Of a stretch of DNA of 64,000 nucleotides, positions 33,986 through 47,852 are shown in pieces (position 1 is the stretch's first letter; the number at the start of each line of letters is the position of its first letter). The notes under the pieces were generated by a model. The model saw only the letters and a program-made list of their open reading frames with translations, was not told where the DNA came from and made no database searches. The DNA is from Apium graveolens (taxonomy: Eukaryota; Streptophyta; Magnoliopsida; Apiales; Apiaceae), in contig NC_133648.1 in NCBI RefSeq assembly GCF_009905375.1, positions 29,812,438 to 29,876,437 on the forward strand. Direction: 5' to 3'. Both the position numbers and the translations under genes were made by a program.

Positions 33986-35321
33986 GTGGATTTTATATCT
34001 ACATGGAACGCTTCATTACAGGATTAAGTTGGTGTTTTGGACATAGTTATTGGTATTTTTGATGTGTTTTTGTGTTATTGCATTACAGTCATTAGTTGGA
34101 TGAATAAATGAGCTCTCCAAAGAAATATGCTGAGAAGAGGTCAGATTCTGAAATCAAGACCATTTTCAAGTTGTAGAGAATCTCGATAGCTTCGCGTGGT
34201 CTATTGAATTGTCCAATTCTGACGAACGAAACTTAAACTGCAGCCAAAATAAGAATTGAAGTCAAAGTGCACGAAGGCGGAGCGGCGGTGCAGGAAGCGG
34301 GGCTGCCGCGCCAGAAATGTAGAAAGTGTGCGTGCCTGCGCGGGAGTGTGGGGCTTCCGTGCGGTGTTTCCGTGCCAGAATCCTGTTTTGTGTTGAAATT
34401 GGAGATTTTGAGAGCCTGGGTCCACCAGAAGCCTTTATATACCCATAATAATTTGTTTTTAATAACAAGGAGCCAAGGGAGAGCAATACGAAGACCCAGA
34501 GAGCACAAGATGGCTACGGAGAAGAAGACTTTTGTATTCTTCAATATAATTGATACTTTGATGCTTGTTTTCGATTTGTCTTTGAACCCTAGTACTCTTA
34601 TATTATTTACCATCATGTTTTCAATGGAACCCATAGTGAGGATGAGTTTGATTATGAACTAATCGTTGTCATGGGGTTCTAGCAGATTTATTTATGGATT
34701 TCAATAGTTAATTGTTTTATCATCCTTAGAGTGTGATGATTTATGATTTCCTAGTTTGGTTGTGCTTATTCGTCTTTGATGCGTAGCTAACATCTAAGAT
34801 TATTTGCTAATCTCTATTGAAGCGACAGTGAATATAGAGGTTTAGAACTTGCCATTCTAGCATAGATTTAGGTATCAATTGACATGCATAATTCGTGGGT
34901 GTTACTCGCTAAACACGCGCTAAAATTTACGCAAGTATACGCGTTCGCAAGTAATATAGAATATCTTCTAGTTCGTTCCCACAGAGGATTAAGTTTGTAA
35001 TTTCAGTCAATGTATCTATGCAACAATTGTATGGTTATTATTTAATACTAATACGATTAACAAATTGAGATTGTTTTTAACTAAACTTAAGCTAACAATT
35101 ATAACTAAGAGAATAAGAATGGTTGAGTTAATATATATGACAAATATGGGATTCTAACTTCATTAAATACTTCATTCAATAGCCTTTTTATTCTTAACCT
35201 TAGCATGTAATGGTGATGACACTAATCAGATAACACGAAACTGATAAACGCCAACTTTCGTTACACGAATACCATACTACCAGACATCCACAAAAGAGAT
35301 GGAAGCTGAATAGACACCAAT
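33986..35321 (+). mobile_element. Unclassified repeat F, left arm and part of centre
   Basis: Starts within a few bases of where Copia pol is cut (gtggtgataagtggattttatatc). A GC-rich patch (34260-34380) is followed by a stretch (about 34430-34890) that is similar in inverted orientation to 63400-64000: shared pieces include ggggttctagc-gatttattta and tttagaacttgcca-tctagcata type runs. From 34890 to 35321 is AT-rich centre. Overlapping ORFs of 74-133 codons (34201-34662) occur on both strands of the GC patch without family match. Candidate foldback-like or long-TIR element; class unknown. Confidence 0.45.
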
Positions 35322-38300
35322 TATAACAACCCAAATCCGGGGTCAAGATTTGGTGTCACTAAACAATCATTACATAAAATAAAAAAATATTTAATTAACC
35401 CTTTGAATCCGGATCGTTTATAGGTTATGGTATGAAACAAGAATCTAACCTTCTACGATTTACAATAACTACAATACAAGTGTAAATACCTTTAAACTAA
35501 TTCTCTTGTCAGATTCTTCTAACATCTTCAATCTCTCGCAACGAAAATTTCTTTAACTTCTGCTTTCTATCAAGGCTATTCACTTTTATCCTTATCTGTT
35601 TCTGGCAGAAATAAGAATTTACAAAGCAAGAGTGAGCCAAAAATGCCCAACAAGTATATAATTTGATTTTCAAATATCAATATAAGAGGAAAACTTCCGG
35701 ACAAAATATTAAAACAATTTTAAACAGATCTATTTATTTGAGTGAGTTGAGCGAATAAACGTTGGATGTCACCAGCCTTCAACTATAAGTCCAAAAATGA
35801 CAAGTGATTCCCCGATTCATCTCCTGAATCTGGGTTTTGTCTGGTTTTAGAATCATAAAACCTTTCGAGAGAGAGAATGTCGTTAATGGCGATCAACAAC
35901 AAATTAGACTGGACACTAGTTCGCATCTATATCCTGCTTATGAGTCAGGATACAGTGCAGATCTATACTTACCTGTATAGATCCAGTCGGGTCCCCAGGC
36001 TCTACGGCCCATCTCAAGGCACCGGTCATGTCCCGGTCCTTAGGATTAAGTAAAACTCAATCCCCAAAATATCATTATCCAGCCCATGGAGTATTTTGAT
36101 ATCAAATCATTTTGAATTCAAAACATCCCAATTCAGGGTTCGCAAATAACCCGAAAGAATGGGTATTTGCTCAAGAGAGCAATCGATAATATAGAAACAA
36201 GAATAAAAGGATCATGCATAATCAGAGTAATTACAGCGAAATATAAAACATTTAACTATTCTGAACTTAGAATAGGAATGAAGAAATAATTGCAGTATTT
36301 TAAAAGAAATATCAGGAATACTTGCCTCAATAAGCTTTAATCGCTATTACTAGTTGACTTTGGTTTGACTTAAACGTTCGGCCTTATCGTCAAACTATTA
36401 TCCCATTCTGTATACGATCCCAACACTCAGGCCCTTCGATTGGAACTTCGTTAATCTCGACATCTAATCGCTAGATCACTCCTAGTCTAACGTCAAATCT
36501 CGGGTCTTCCGACTAGGACCTACAGGGTTAAAATACCCTAATTCAGATAATCGTTTCGCTTAACATAACACCACTATCCTATTCTACCCTTATGATTTCA
36601 TAATCCAACTCATATTTATATCTATTACTGAAATACACCTAGCAATTATGGTTCACATCTTCGAAACTCGGTTCGGTATTTATTTTCAAAAAATACGTAT
36701 ATTCGTCATTTTGAAAAACAGGGTAATCGATTATTTATGAAATATTTCATCACAACACATAATTTAGCTTCGTATAATATAAATTCATATATATATGTGT
36801 ATATTTATATTCTCGTTCGACGTCTTCGATAATTATAAGTTACATCCCCATATTTTCGGAATTCATTTCCCGAAAATCGGGCAGCGTCTCCCTTGTTTAT
36901 CGGCCTACTCGTCAAGCAATTCGACGTCAATCACAATCAACAATCACATCCAATCCAATTTGCAATCCCAAACACCAGTACAACTTCGATTATTTATTAT
37001 TATGATCCGTACTTTTATGTTTTCGTTCGTATTTTTTGTTTCGCAATTAATTTTTACCGAACTAATTTTATTCAATTAATAATTGTAGGACTCAGATAAA
37101 AATCATCATCGTCCACCGTCGGCGGTAAAATTCGCGGGTTTCCGTTTATCGGACATCCTACGCGAATTTCTCCGATTAATCAATAATTATTCCTGCACGA
37201 TATGTTTTATTTCATGAATTCAGTTAAATCATTTTCCCTGCAGAAAATAATTTAATCAACAGCAAAATCTGCAGAAAAAGTCCAACGCATGTAAACACGC
37301 ACAAATAGTCAGGGAAATAGCCCGAACAAACGCAAACCGAAATAACACACCAACGGAAACACAATGGCAACCTAAATCGGAGAACCCAGTCACCACAATT
37401 ACATACAAACCGCACTCACACACACAGGGCACACACACACACACGCACACACACACACATACACACAACAACCAAGATACACGCACGCATACGCGCCACC
37501 ACTTCGCCGGAAAATAGCGAAGGGCGGCGGTCTGAAAATAATGAACAGGGGACAATCTTACCGGAAATAAAGATAGGAGAAACAACGGGACAACGAGGTA
37601 GAAGGAGGAGGAAGAGTTAATTGAAAGGAACAACATGGAATCAGGAGAGAGAGGACAAAACGCGAGAGAGATTAAACGAGAGAGAGAGAGCAGTCGGTGG
37701 TGGAGAGAAAAGAAAATTGGGGTGGGGAATTAAGGTTGTATTTATTTTATTTTGTTTCTTTGTTTTTGTTTTTTTCTATATTATCCTATTTTCTGTTACA
37801 GAATTGGGAATTTAACAGTGTATGCGTGCAAAAACTCAGCGAAATAATATCAAGATAAATTTTAAATTTCTATAAATATTTATAAATATTTCGAGACTAA
37901 TAAAACATGAGTTTCTTAATTTTGAAATATATATTTTTAAAATGCTCAACATACCCGAAATTAACAGTTTAACGAATGAACTTGCAGGTGGATTTAATCC
38001 AAAAATTTCTGAAATAACTTTAAAATTCTCGAAATATTCCAAACTTAATAAAATAAAATTTTCCTGATTTTTAGAGCAATCTGGAATTAAATACTGATTT
38101 TACAATTAAATGAAATCAGAAAATTATTTAAAGATAAATAATCAATAAAATATTGATTTCTAAATTTTATAAACTCCTAAAAATAATGAATAAAATTATA
38201 AAGCAATAAAAGAATTTTAGAAACAATTTTAGCATTTATGAGAATAAATATTTAATACAATCACCTTAAAAATGAATTAAGTTCATACAACTCGATGATT

Positions 38301-39037
38301 AATTACAAAATTAATCTCCGCATCCAACAAATCACAAACAATTAATAATACAGAAACACATAGCTGACAGCACCATCACATATTTTATTTATTAATAATT
38401 CGAGAATTATATTTACATATCGGATCTGAAAATAGGTTACTTAGCCGCTAAGTAACTACATAACGATATAATTTTAATACCCGTTTTGGATAATTATCAA
38501 AACAGAGCCTCTTATAAAATACTTTAAACAAAAATAAGGTAATAACGTCCCGCCTTTTGAGAATATGGATTCTTATCGATATATAAAATGATTTGCGTAT
38601 CGAAAATTTCACATCGGGACTCGTACAGGTCAAACCGTACCCCGGATTGAAAAAGTCAAAACACAGAAAGTGTTCAGAATTATTAGATTAGGTTAGGAAG
38701 GAGTTTTCGGAAGAGTTTCGGGTCGTAAAAACGCAAAAACGGTTGAAGTGGGACGATTTCTTATTCTAAAAAGTGATTTTTATAATTATGTAAAAATAAT
38801 TATTAGTAATTCCATAAATGTTTATAAAATCATACAACAATACAAAATTACCAGAAAATACCAAAATTATCTACATTTAATTTTGGATAATTAAAAATTA
38901 AAATATCTAAATTTTAGCAGAAATACACATCCAAATATTATTATCCATCATCAAATAATACACAAAATTTCATATAAAAATCACATAATAATTATTTATT
39001 GATAAAAATAATTACATAATATTTCTCAGACGTTACA
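35322..39037 (-). repeat. C LTR, 3' in element sense
   Basis: Plus strand starts TATAACAACCC and ends GACGTTACA. Contains a CA/TG microsatellite (about 37421-37470), a GA-rich segment (37640-37695) and the 19-bp palindrome at 38437-38455. The shared N1/C block spans about 38430-38760. Confidence 0.92.
38437..38455. repeat. Perfect 19-bp palindrome in C LTR
   Basis: TTACTTAGC-C-GCTAAGTAA, identical to those in both N1 LTRs and in the other C LTR (62663-62681). Confidence 0.93.
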
Positions 39038-39055
39038 TCCTTCCCCCTTAAAAGG
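39038..39055 (-). other. Polypurine tract of C
   Basis: Minus strand reads CCTTTTAAGGGGGAAGGA, identical to A's tract, directly before the LTR in element sense. Confidence 0.9.
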
Positions 39056-40079
39056 ATTCTGTCCTCAGAATCATGATAAAGAACATACCATGATATCTAT
39101 CAAGTATCTTACCTAAAATTTATCAATCTCATCATTTTAATCACTATTCAACGGTCCCCTACCGTCATCAAATTTATCAGTTGATCATGCAACCCCTAAC
39201 TCAATCCTTACTTTATATATTTGGAGCTAAATGTACTCTTCATAGTCATACACACATATGAATGTCTTATGAACTCGTTATACCTGTGACAACAAGACCA
39301 ACTCATTCATGATCATTCTATCTACCTCATTGTTTCGAAGGACTAACTTAATTTACACTAACTTTCTTTTCTTTCTAATTTTAATAGTTCGTGTTCATGA
39401 ACTTTCTATTTTCACTGACTGTTCTACTCTACTTTTCATGTCTCCTTCTGTTCGGGTATCCTAGCCTATGATCGTTTTTAATCGTAGTCGAGAATCTTTA
39501 ACCGATCTCTTGCACTTTTCATCCGTTCATGCCCAATATACCGAGCTCATGGCGTCTGATGTTTCAAAATGTTCTAAATCTATTCAAAAACTAAAAATTA
39601 AAGGGAAAATCTTGGTAATTGAATTTAACTTACCATTTAACAGTATATCTCAATTTCTTTTCATTCGCTATCAACTATATTCACCACGAGAATCTTCTAC
39701 AATCTGAAAGAAAATATATTAATTTGGAATGATTCATAACTTTATTCAAAACCCATTCTCTTGGTACTAATACTCATTTTATTGTCATATCAAATTAGAT
39801 ATCAATACGAACTTTGATGCTTACAACGTCCCATTCTGAAGTCAATATCAATCATCTGTATTAATACCACCATTGATATCCAACCACAAAGTAAGTATCA
39901 GCATAACCCAGAAGACGGATCAAAACCTATTCTTCAATTTCTAACATTTCCAATTCTTTTAACCATTTCCCAACAATCTTAATGGTATTCACTCTTTTCT
40001 TTCTATTCGAAACTTATGTCCCTAAATGGACCTTTCTTGGTTGGTAAGTAACCAAGCAATCATAGCTCATAATCAATTA
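39056..40079 (-). other. C interior, integrase side, unreadable, with N1-LTR-like island
   Basis: Integrase and chromodomain should lie here but no motif survives. About 39725-39935 is similar, in the same orientation, to N1's LTR at 16180-16400 (for example the shared catatcaaattagatatc and aatacgaactttgatgct runs). The 79-codon ORF at 39468 has no support. Confidence 0.5.
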
Positions 40080-40231
40080 TAACCATAATTCATACCTTTG
40101 AAGCTGAGAATCCAGTTGCTATTTTTTTAATTCTTCACAGGCATATCTTCAGGCTTTCAACTTGGTCTTCCTTAGTCCTTGAATTAGCGAGGATGTTATC
40201 AATAAATACAACTACACTATCCAAATACTCC

Positions 40232-41310
40232 TGTTATTCCTAGTGGACTAACAATGAGATTTACAGAAGGGGGGTTGAATGTAAATCTCAAAACTTTTTC
40301 AAGTTTTGAGCAGTTTATGAAAGTTGTGTGTTCAAGAAGAACAAGTGTGTGAATTGCTTTAAGCTAATACAGACAGATATATATTCAAGCACAAATGTAA
40401 AGAACACAACAGACCTTAAAAACTTTTCTGGTGGATTTGTTGTTCCACCAGAGATGGTATTTTAGAAAATCTGTGATTAAACAATGTTGATCACAGCTGC
40501 ATCCTAGTACAAACTAGATGAATTTTCTCTCAATATTTTTCTAAACAGCTCTGAAAAATCTCACATCTAATTACTAGCTTCTACTTGGTTTATATATTAC
40601 CAAGTGTACAAGTGAAGAACAATATAAAATACAGTAATAAAATAAGATCTTCACTTGCTTCTTTTCCTGTTCACTCTAGTACTTTGTTGACTATTGCATC
40701 TTTGTACTAGAGAAGAACGGCTGCTTTTTCTGTTGTTCCTGAAATTCGGCTACCACATCTCAGTTGTCTCTATCAACCCATGTGCCTCTGTTTGTAGGTA
40801 CAACTACCCCTTATCAACGGCTAATCATCAGAACATCCGTTGAAGCTTTCATCCGTTGATGCACTCATCCGTTGAAGGATGTTATCCGTTGAAGCTTTCA
40901 TCCGTTGATGCACTCATCCGTTGAAGGATGTTATCCGTTGATGACTTTATCCGTTGAAGCTTTAGAGACATCCGTTGAAGCTTAGCTTCTCATCCGTTGA
41001 AGGTCTTTAAGTCATCCGTTGATACCACTTCACTTATACAAAATTACAAGGCATGAAGTATTTACAATTGGCCTTCCTATCTGCATATCATCTAGTAGTC
41101 AACATGACTCATAGTTTCTCTCAACTTCCAAGAATTACATTTTAAATACAGAGACTGAAATATGCTACAACACTAGACTTATTTCTAAGTAAAGCTACAC
41201 CATCAACGGATAGCCAAAGTGGTCTTATCCGTTGAGGCTACAGACACTAAATTTCTACTTAAGTATTTTGTTAAACATATCATCAAACTAATGCACATAC
41301 ATTCCTAACA
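40232..41310 (-). mobile_element. Solo Copia LTR in C's RT
   Basis: Plus strand TGTTATTCC...CCTAACA, flanked by the TSD actcc (40227-40231, 41311-41315). In sense it starts TGTTAGGAATG and ends near a C-rich ttctgtaaatctcattg, typical of Copia. It carries eleven ATCCGTTGA motifs at 40835-41022, another at 41227 and an inverted one (TCAACGGAT) at 41213. Confidence 0.92.
40835..41022. repeat. ATCCGTTGA motif array
   Basis: Eleven exact copies of the 9-mer with 5-20 bp spacers; part of the array is a tandem duplication of a roughly 50-bp unit holding three copies. It lies within the solo LTR. Confidence 0.92.
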
Positions 41311-41480
41311 ACTCCTGGTATATTATGTTCATTCAATCTTCAGACTTACAATTTCTGATAATCAATGCGTAACTTCATACTCCCATTCTTCTTTTTCCCA
41401 TGATCACTTTTGTTCACAGCGCAAAACACTCTTTATTTCATTATTCTCTCATTCCACATTTCTGAAGTTTTCCTTCACTC

Positions 41481-43744
41481 ATTATTTCATCCCTATTGAG
41501 TCATACAGGGCTTTTGACACCAGCTTGACTCTGTGCAGTAACCGACGAGAAATTCTTAACTCATTCCCCGAGGTAACCTTAATAAATCATTTGTTCGAAC
41601 CTCCGGGACTTCACTTTAATTTTTAAAGAATTCTGACATGAGATTCATTGTAACGTTCTTCTCTAACAGTTCGCCAATAATATCTTGGTTTAATCTTTCC
41701 TTTTTATACGCATATTTGGAATGAATTCTTATCTTCAATTATCGGCATTTCACCTCATTCTCCTAACAGTTCTGGCATAACCGACATTCCCAACTTGCAT
41801 ATTTCCTGGATCATTTTATAAAAAAAAATTCATCCTTTTGATCCCACTTCTTTTCTTCATTATTTCTCTATTCTCATTATTCATTATCTCTTTTAAACAT
41901 AACTAATTTCTTTTTCTTAGTAACATTAATCTGTTTATTATTGTATAGATCATCTCTGGAGTTCACACTGGAATGAAGACTTTTATTTATAATATTTAAA
42001 TTTTTACTAACAAATTTATTAAAATTCATCGATAGTGATTTTCTTAACCTTGTTTAAATCATCACTGATCGCATCTTTGGATTTCCCCAATTGATCAACA
42101 TTTCTTTTTCCCGAGTTCACATGTGGACTTCATCAATCTTCATTTTACATCAGATACTTGGATTTGCGAGCTTTCCACTATTTTACAGCAACTTCCATTC
42201 AATTGCCACTCAAATTGAATATGCATTCAATTCCTTCCTGGAACACTATTATAGATGATAACAGCTCTTTGTTTTGTCTTACACCTTCAGTTCTTAGAAA
42301 TATTCTTCTCATTCGCATGTACGAATAACTTTCTGTTCCTCTTATTTATCAAAAAGCGCGTATTCTTCTGGATAAAACCTCACACACGTATGCAGTAACT
42401 TCTCGCTAATCCTGCTGAACTCTCAATTTCTGCTAATGCCATCACTTTCTTCAAATTGCTAATCGCTTTGATTTCAGTTCTGAAAATCATGTCAGAGTTT
42501 GACTCAATCTAATTGGAATCGATCTCCATTTAACTAATCATTAGTTGGTAAAGTTGATCGATTAACTTCTTTATCTGATCACTTAAACCAAGTGCTGACT
42601 AGCTAACTGGAATCAAAGATCAATTATATAAATTCGGTTTGGTCATAACAACTTTCTCAAGAACCGAGATCGCAATCATTTGGAGTACTGACGAGAACGA
42701 GAATATACTTCTTTCTCCTTAAATGTAGGGTAATTTTTGAAAATTTGGGCAGCACTTCCCCTATATCATTGACTACCAGTCGGACTCAAGCCGACACCAT
42801 CAATCAATCAAAGCATCCACAATCATACCCATCCACTTTTATCAACCAAATTCATCCATTCATCATAACTCAAACTGTAACATTTTGATCAGCCCCTGTA
42901 CTATTAACTGGCATAATATCTATCTTTTGAATTGAACTAAGGTCTTGAACCAACAAGGATTAATATACTTTTCTCAGTTCTTTCAGAATATTACAAAATG
43001 TCATTAATGAATTTATCCCGTTGTTTTTCAAGGATTTTATTTCATGATTCTTTTAACTTATTTCTTGTCATTACCAGTTGTGTACAGTTACTTTTAAGAA
43101 TTATGCTGCATCCTTCAACCAGTCACAACAAACATCTATCTTGGACGATACACATTCAATTTCATTAACTAATCTATTTATCTTTTAATAACCACACACA
43201 GTTTTCAGTATTATCATCGTAATCTGATGGAAACTTAATCGTACTAACATTATTTCTTAAAAGATTTCACAATCGAGTCACCATTGCTTTACCTTCACTT
43301 ATGTTTTTGTATCAAACTTTCGTCACTGGCTCAGCTATGGTGCTAAATTTATCATAACTTATTTACTCAAATTAGAGAACCTCACAATTTCCTGAAGGAC
43401 ACATTTGAAATTTGGTTGCCATTAAGATTTCTTCTATCTGGAATCTTCACGACAAGTATCTTTCCGCGACGAAGGGATGCTTCACGTATTAACCGCCTGT
43501 CTAAGTCATTGTTTAGAATTCCCTTAATCTTTGATTGTTGTTCTGACACTCATTCGCTTTGTCTGATGCATCCCACCTTACTTCCTTATTTATAACTAAT
43601 TTATTTGTTACGATTCACTAACGATTTATTTCTTGTCGAAATCTTCTGATTTGAAGTGCATCACGTTAACGTAATCGACCATACTCATGAGATCCTCATA
43701 ACACGAACAACTGTCATATTTGGTGTCTTTTCCATGACCGCATT
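41481..43744 (-). other. C interior (protease/gag side), eroded
   Basis: No ORF over 60 codons. About 42725-42850 (gggcagcacttcccctatatc...) resembles a segment of C's own LTR (36850-36960), so LTR-derived DNA lies in the interior. Otherwise I see T/C-rich plus-strand texture consistent with a decayed minus-strand coding region. Confidence 0.45.
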
Positions 43745-43749
43745 GTCGG

Positions 43750-46700
43750 TGTAAAAACCCCAATTTTTGGAAATTTTTGAAACCCTTATGAATAGTGTTT
43801 TTGCTGAATGAGAAAAATTTTCATGCCACGCTATGTAGGGGTTCTGTTATTGATCTTATGGAATATTATTAGTACTCTATGTGGTATATAAGTGTATGTA
43901 AAGATCGTCAGAATCCAATTCCGAACACTTTGATTTTCCCGGAAATCCAATAGATACGGAAAGAATTGAGTATAAGGTAACAGGATAAAAAGGATTTAAA
44001 TTAAAGGATTATAAGAGAGGATCATAAAAGGAATACAATATATTGAGAAAGGTTAAGGGAATCTAAGTAATAAGATCCCGGGTATGATCCCTCAAACGAT
44101 AAACGAAAACGAAAGTTAAGCGAACCGTATAACAGATCAGCGGTCATTAGGCAAATGATTAGGAAGTTAATCAAGGGGATTAGTGGGGATGATGTCATCC
44201 AACCAATAGAAAGAGGACAAGGAGGGGAGGATGACATCATGAGGATGACACAAGCATGACATGGGAAGGAAGGAGGTGTGGTTGAATGAGAACCACACAA
44301 ATTCAAGGGCAACAAGGTAATTGACTAAATCAAACACAAAAACAAAGCAACCAAGCCAAGTAAAATCATTTTCATCAAAATCAAAAAGAACCAAGGCTTG
44401 TTCTTGAAGAAGCTCTCGGCTTTTTACTATTCAAAAGAGCAAGAAATTCAAAATCAAAGATCCAAGCTTCCTAAATTGGTGAGTTAATTCCCTAATCATC
44501 TTCATGCTTAGTTAGGGCTATATCATGAGTTTAAGCCATCAATTCCTTCTCCATCTTCTCCATTTAATCAAAGAAGAAGGCTATGAATAGTGTTTTCAAG
44601 TTTTTAACTTGAAGTTTTTCTTGTTTTCCTTGAAGATCCAAGCATTCCTAAGACTTCTCAAAGCTTCTTAAGGCTTCCTAGCTCCTCCCACCACTTCAAG
44701 GAAGGTATACCATCTCCAAACCCTAGATTCCTATGTATTATAAGATGATTTTGATTATTAGAATGATATTGTAGCTTGTTGTTGTGATTAGAGTTTGGGA
44801 ATTGAAATGGTAGTGAAATGGAATGGTAAATGTTGTGGTTTTGATTAAAAGAACTTAAGTATGGTTAAAGTTAAGCTTAGGCATAAGTATGAATGTTAAA
44901 ATTGAATTGGTTGAGGTTGTTATGATGTGATAAGGATGGATGTTGGTTGTATGTTGGATTTGAGGTTGAATTGGGAGGGTTTTGAATGGTTTAAAATATT
45001 GGAAATCGCGTAAACATAGCCATCGTAACGTCCGATTTTCTTTGGACTGTTTTTGTGCATAGCATTAGGACCCGAGAACCCCCTGCTAGATTATGACCAC
45101 TGCCATGTTTAGATAGCTCATGTTACGAGCTTCGTTTTGATATATAGTTCGTTCGATTCCGATGCACGATTTAGGAGAAACGACCGTTTCAAGTAACGGC
45201 GTTTCGCGAACGAAACTTTTCCCCTCGCCTTACTTTGAAACATAGGTTAAAGACCAAAAAGGGTTAATTAATGCACGAAAAATTTATGGTAAGTGTGTTA
45301 GGCAGTTGGTAAGACACTCGCGAAGGAATCGCCTTAAAACTCGTAAAGGATTAAATTATTAAAAATGGTGGAGCCGAGGGTACCCGGGTGACTTAAGCAA
45401 ATCAGTAAGCGCAAAACAAGCGTTAGAGTCTAAGTTAGTTAAAGTATAGATTTACAAGTGACTTTGGTTTAATTCCAACTTACTTGTTGTTTATAGGTTA
45501 CCAGACTCATCCCGAGCCTTTTATCACCCCAAGTCGCTCAGGCAAGTTTTCTACCCGTTATAACTGTTGTTGTGATGAATATATGTATTTGTATTATCTT
45601 GCGATAGATGTATGTTGGTTAATTAGCAAATGATGCAATATATTGAAGCATGCTGCTATGGTATATATATATGCATGCCTGTTTCGCATTATTTCCATAT
45701 ATATATCTGTTGGTTCAGTTGATAATACCTATGCTAGAGGATAGCGGTAACTTGCATATACCCTTAGTATAGGGACCCAAAGGTGAAAATATTTTCTAAA
45801 ACCGGGAGTCGAGGATCCCGAGTAGATTTTGTATATATGGATATGAATATATATATATATATATGGTTATAGTTTTCCAAACTATTAATCGAATAAGGTT
45901 TATTCGATAACTTTAACTTTATTTTATTATTGAATATTATTTCGAATATTATTCGAAGGCGTATGACTCCTTTTATTTATTTATCTGAATATTCATTCGA
46001 GGGCTTATGACTCTTTTATATTATTTATTGAATATTATTTGAATATTCATTTGAGGATCTATGACTCCGATTATTTGCTGAGGTATATTCTTTATTTTAT
46101 TAAAGAATAAGGTGTCAATAATCAAACTTATTTTCGATTATTCAAATAAAGATAATACTTTCATATAAGTATATCTTTGGTTATTTAATACTCGTTTCAA
46201 GTATAAGTTTTAATACTTCTACTTCAATTATTTTTATAAAGATTATTCTTTATGGGAATATTATTTAAATAATAATATTCAGTCATTTTCTAAATATTCT
46301 GGGGACTGATTTACTTCATTAAATCAGCTTTACTCCAAACACTCTATAAAGTGTTTTCGAGTCTTCAAAATGATTTTTAAAGTCAGAGCGGATCCCAAAA
46401 CTCATTTTTATATTTAAGATCTTCCTTTTTAAGGGGATTTAAATACTCGCTCAAAACCTGGGGAATCCGGCTCTGTGGTGTATTTTATATTCGCAACGAG
46501 GTTGCAGTTTTGGTAAATGAATTGATTACTTGCCCAATGTTCGGGAAGTATGCCCATCTAATTGAGTCGGCATAAGCGACAGGCCGGGGTACGGTCTATC
46601 AAAGTGTAAGTGGCTGGGTGGCAGTCCATCAACGCGTAAGAGGCCGGGTGGCGGTCCAGCACAAGGTCCTTATGTGGCCAGGGTGATGACCGGTGGGGGA

Positions 46701-47836
46701 TTCATCCATCTACTAGTAGAAAAGGTTACTTACTGGTATCTTTGCCTGATCAGCAAGATATCTGGTTTATGCCAAAATTCTTTTCCTTCCAAATTCATTG
46801 GATATTGCAACTCTGTTCATACTTTACATGACAGAGGTTTTCAGGAAATGTATGAGATATATATATATGGATATATATATCAGGACTTAATGAAGTATCT
46901 CGTAACTTCGTTATTTATAATGATATTTCAAAGATTGAATCTATTCAAGTCTTATCTTGTAGTCTCATCTGGGTGATGAACTTTGAAACTAATTATAACT
47001 TGAACGGTGGTAGTTCAAGTAGTATTTGGAAAAGATATAAGTATATTGGAGTATCTTGTAACTTCATTTTTTTTAAACTTATATCTAGTAAATGATTATC
47101 TTATGCATGACAAAGATTTTCAGAAAAACGTTGAGACAAGGTTAGATATATGAGATCACCTTGCAACGGTATTTTTATACAGTTATACACTGGGACTTTG
47201 TGTATATTATGCATGGAAGAGGACTTCCCATATTTTGAAAAGTATATATGTATATATATATATACTGAATATTTTGCGACTTCATCGCATTAAGATATCA
47301 ACTTGGTTCATTTCTTTTGACCAAGACTTTCATGAGTGCTATGAGAAGGCTCATATATTGTTAATCTTTATACATATTATTTTGGTGGGCTTGCTGCTCA
47401 CCCTTGCTTTCTTCTTTCATCACACAACAACAGTTAGGAAAGATGGCCAGACTCCAGCAGACCCAGCGCAAGCGCGTGGGAAGCGTCCCGCGTCTTCCCG
47501 TTGATGTTGTAGCTGCTATAGCTGTAGAGGTAGATCTATTGTAGATCAGACCATCTACTTTTGAGAATCAATTATGTATAATTATAACTTGTGGCAGATA
47601 ATGGCAATTAACTGTAAATTTATCAAGTAATCATTTTGGGTTGTAATAACTTTTAAATTGTGGATTCAAAGACTTGTACTTATTTAAATTTCATCTCTGA
47701 GACTATAACGGGTTGTGGTGTGTGTTAGTGTGGGGTCACAGCATAAGGTTATTTATTATTAATTAAGTGAAGTGATATTGTGGAAAGAAAGACCGTGACG
47801 ACCCGGATCCCCGACCCCGGATCTGGGGGTGTTACA
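43750..47836 (+). repeat. 5' LTR of D
   Basis: Starts TGTAAAAACCCC, ends GGGGGTGTTACA. AT microsatellite at about 45845-45865. Contains several near-identical arms of gaatattattcgaa type (45920-46070). ORFs inside recur in the other LTR only as DNA copies. Confidence 0.94.
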
Positions 47837-47840
47837 GAAA

Positions 47841-47852
47841 TGGTATCAGAGC
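47841..47852 (+). other. Primer binding site of D
   Basis: TGGTATCAGAGC, four bases after the LTR end. Confidence 0.92.

Larger units (their letters stand above)
40080..41480 (-). pseudogene. pol: Gypsy C reverse transcriptase remnant, split by solo LTR
   Basis: Minus strand, right part (about 41330-41480): KKKNGSMKLRIDYQKL, the RT KKKDGSMRLCIDYRELN motif. Left part (about 40130-40231): EYLDSVVVFIDNILANSRTK, the palm motif with FIDD changed to FIDN, so the catalytic Asp pair is broken. The roughly 100 codons normally between them are missing. The solo LTR 40232-41310 interrupts the frame within EYLD. Confidence 0.8.

Noticed and set aside
34201..34662. Overlapping ORFs of 74-133 codons on both strands, possibly a GC-rich gene
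   Set aside because: No domain pattern; openness on both strands is explained by local base composition, and the region belongs to repeat F.
37224..37636. Cys/Val-rich minus-strand ORFs resembling small secreted proteins
   Set aside because: They are translations of a CA/TG microsatellite and flanking LTR DNA; equivalents in the partner LTR (61427-61834) differ in frame.
40835..41022. Regularly recurring short motif resembling a CRISPR array
   Set aside because: Repeat is only 9 bp, spacers are irregular and themselves partly repeated, and the array lies in a plant LTR with a TSD.
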